Shown here piece after piece: positions 5,251 to 5,517 of a DNA stretch of 5,517 nucleotides. The notes beneath the pieces were generated by a model, which searched no databases, was not told the origin of the DNA, and saw only the letters and a program-made list of their open reading frames with translations. Position numbers and translations under genes: made by a program. Position 1 is the stretch's first letter, and every line of letters begins with the position of its first letter. This DNA comes from CAZTAK01 sp964611585 (GTDB lineage: Bacteria > Pseudomonadota > Alphaproteobacteria > SHVP01), in NCBI GenBank assembly GCA_964611585.1, contig CAZTAK010000113.1, positions 1 through 5,517 on the forward strand. Reading direction: 5' to 3'.

Positions 5251-5445
5251 TTACAACGGCGAAGACACCGGAACATTCTGTGAATATCCATGCGCGATTA
5301 CACAGGATTTACACACAAAGCGAGGCTGGTAAGACGCACGCCGCCGTTGCCGTTTCAGACTCAGTGTTAGACCCCCGGGCCCCCTCGGGGTGTGGATACA
5401 GGCTCTATCGCCCCCAAATATCAGGCACATTTCACAGCGTTTCAT
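5251..5445 (-). CDS. Doubtful small ORF with two CxxC motifs (64 codons)
   Basis: I do not recognise this product. From the ATG at 5445 it would be 64 residues, beginning MKRCEMCLIFGGD, with a second pair near FVCKSCVIAHG and a basic centre (KRQRRRA). The CxxC spacing of about 40 residues could suit a small zinc-binding fold, but this is inference. GAAGG sits only one base before the ATG, which is too close for a normal ribosome binding site. Third-position GC is clearly lower than in the core genes. A TGA from a possible upstream frame ends 4 nt before the start. It may be a short gene of a mobile element or simply non-coding DNA. Confidence 0.25.
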   Translation of the reverse strand: MKRCEMCLIFGGDRACIHTPRGPGGLTLSLKRQRRRASYQPRFVCKSCVIAHGYSQNVPVSSPL

Positions 5446-5449
5446 GCCT

Positions 5450-5517
5450 TCAATGCACGGTACCAACCGGCTGCGTATCCTGCAACTCCCGCACCGCCCC
5501 CAGCACCCTCAGCCACA
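5450..5517 (-). CDS. Possible C-terminal end of an unidentified gene, cut by the window edge
   Basis: A minus-strand frame open from the window edge encodes 21 residues, WLRVLGAVRELQ then DTQPVGTVH, and stops with TGA at 5450-5452. Most of its codons end in G or C, and the first half reads like an amphipathic helix. A second minus-strand frame is also open here (ending GWYRALKA) and a plus-strand frame is C-rich in its third position, so the reading is uncertain. If real, its stop is 4 nt before the small ORF at 5445, an operon-like arrangement. No family is recognised. Confidence 0.25.
   Translation of the reverse strand, partial: WLRVLGAVRELQDTQPVGTVH

Noticed and set aside
5371..5391. GC palindrome ACCCCCGGGCCCCCTCGGGGT as a terminator
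   Set aside because: The stem needs a bulge, the loop is GC-rich and no T-run follows on either strand.

Overview
The window is a high-GC chromosomal segment most consistent with an alphaproteobacterium, possibly Rhodospirillales-like. That placement rests on the order rplU-rpmA-obgE-proB-proA, the protein sequences, strong G/C third-position bias and the Lys/Ala-rich tail on L21. It is an inference, not a phylogenetic result. All five complete genes lie on the minus strand and are read from right to left.

Positions 4670 to 3660 hold a strong sigma-70-type promoter, a roughly 100-nt leader with a hairpin, then rplU (L21) and rpmA (L27). The two genes overlap by one base (TAATG). A strong intrinsic terminator-like hairpin follows rpmA. 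Next come obgE (ribosome-associated Obg GTPase), proB (glutamate 5-kinase) and proA (gamma-glutamyl phosphate reductase), with a one-base obgE/proB overlap (TGATG) and a 7-nt proB-proA gap. The first half supplies large-subunit ribosomal proteins and an assembly GTPase. The second half supplies the first two steps of proline synthesis from glutamate. Positions 1-115 lie beyond proA and contain an imperfect hairpin but no recognisable gene.

Positions 4671-5517 are unlike the rest. No convincing long gene is present. There are two broken tRNA genes instead. The first is the promoter plus 5' half of a tRNA-Ser(CGA) on the plus strand, which loses tRNA similarity after the anticodon arm. The second is the 3' half of a tRNA-Phe(GAA) on the minus strand, complete from the anticodon loop to the CCA end, with a possible terminator behind it. 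Beyond the Phe fragment the DNA is visibly AT-richer. It holds only a doubtful 64-codon Cys-containing ORF and what may be the end of a gene running off the right edge. This looks like the scar or boundary of an element that integrated at tRNA genes, or less excitingly a degraded tRNA region or an assembly junction. I see no CRISPR array, transposase or recombinase gene, and no clearly new multi-gene system. The tRNA-fragment junction is the part most worth a second look.
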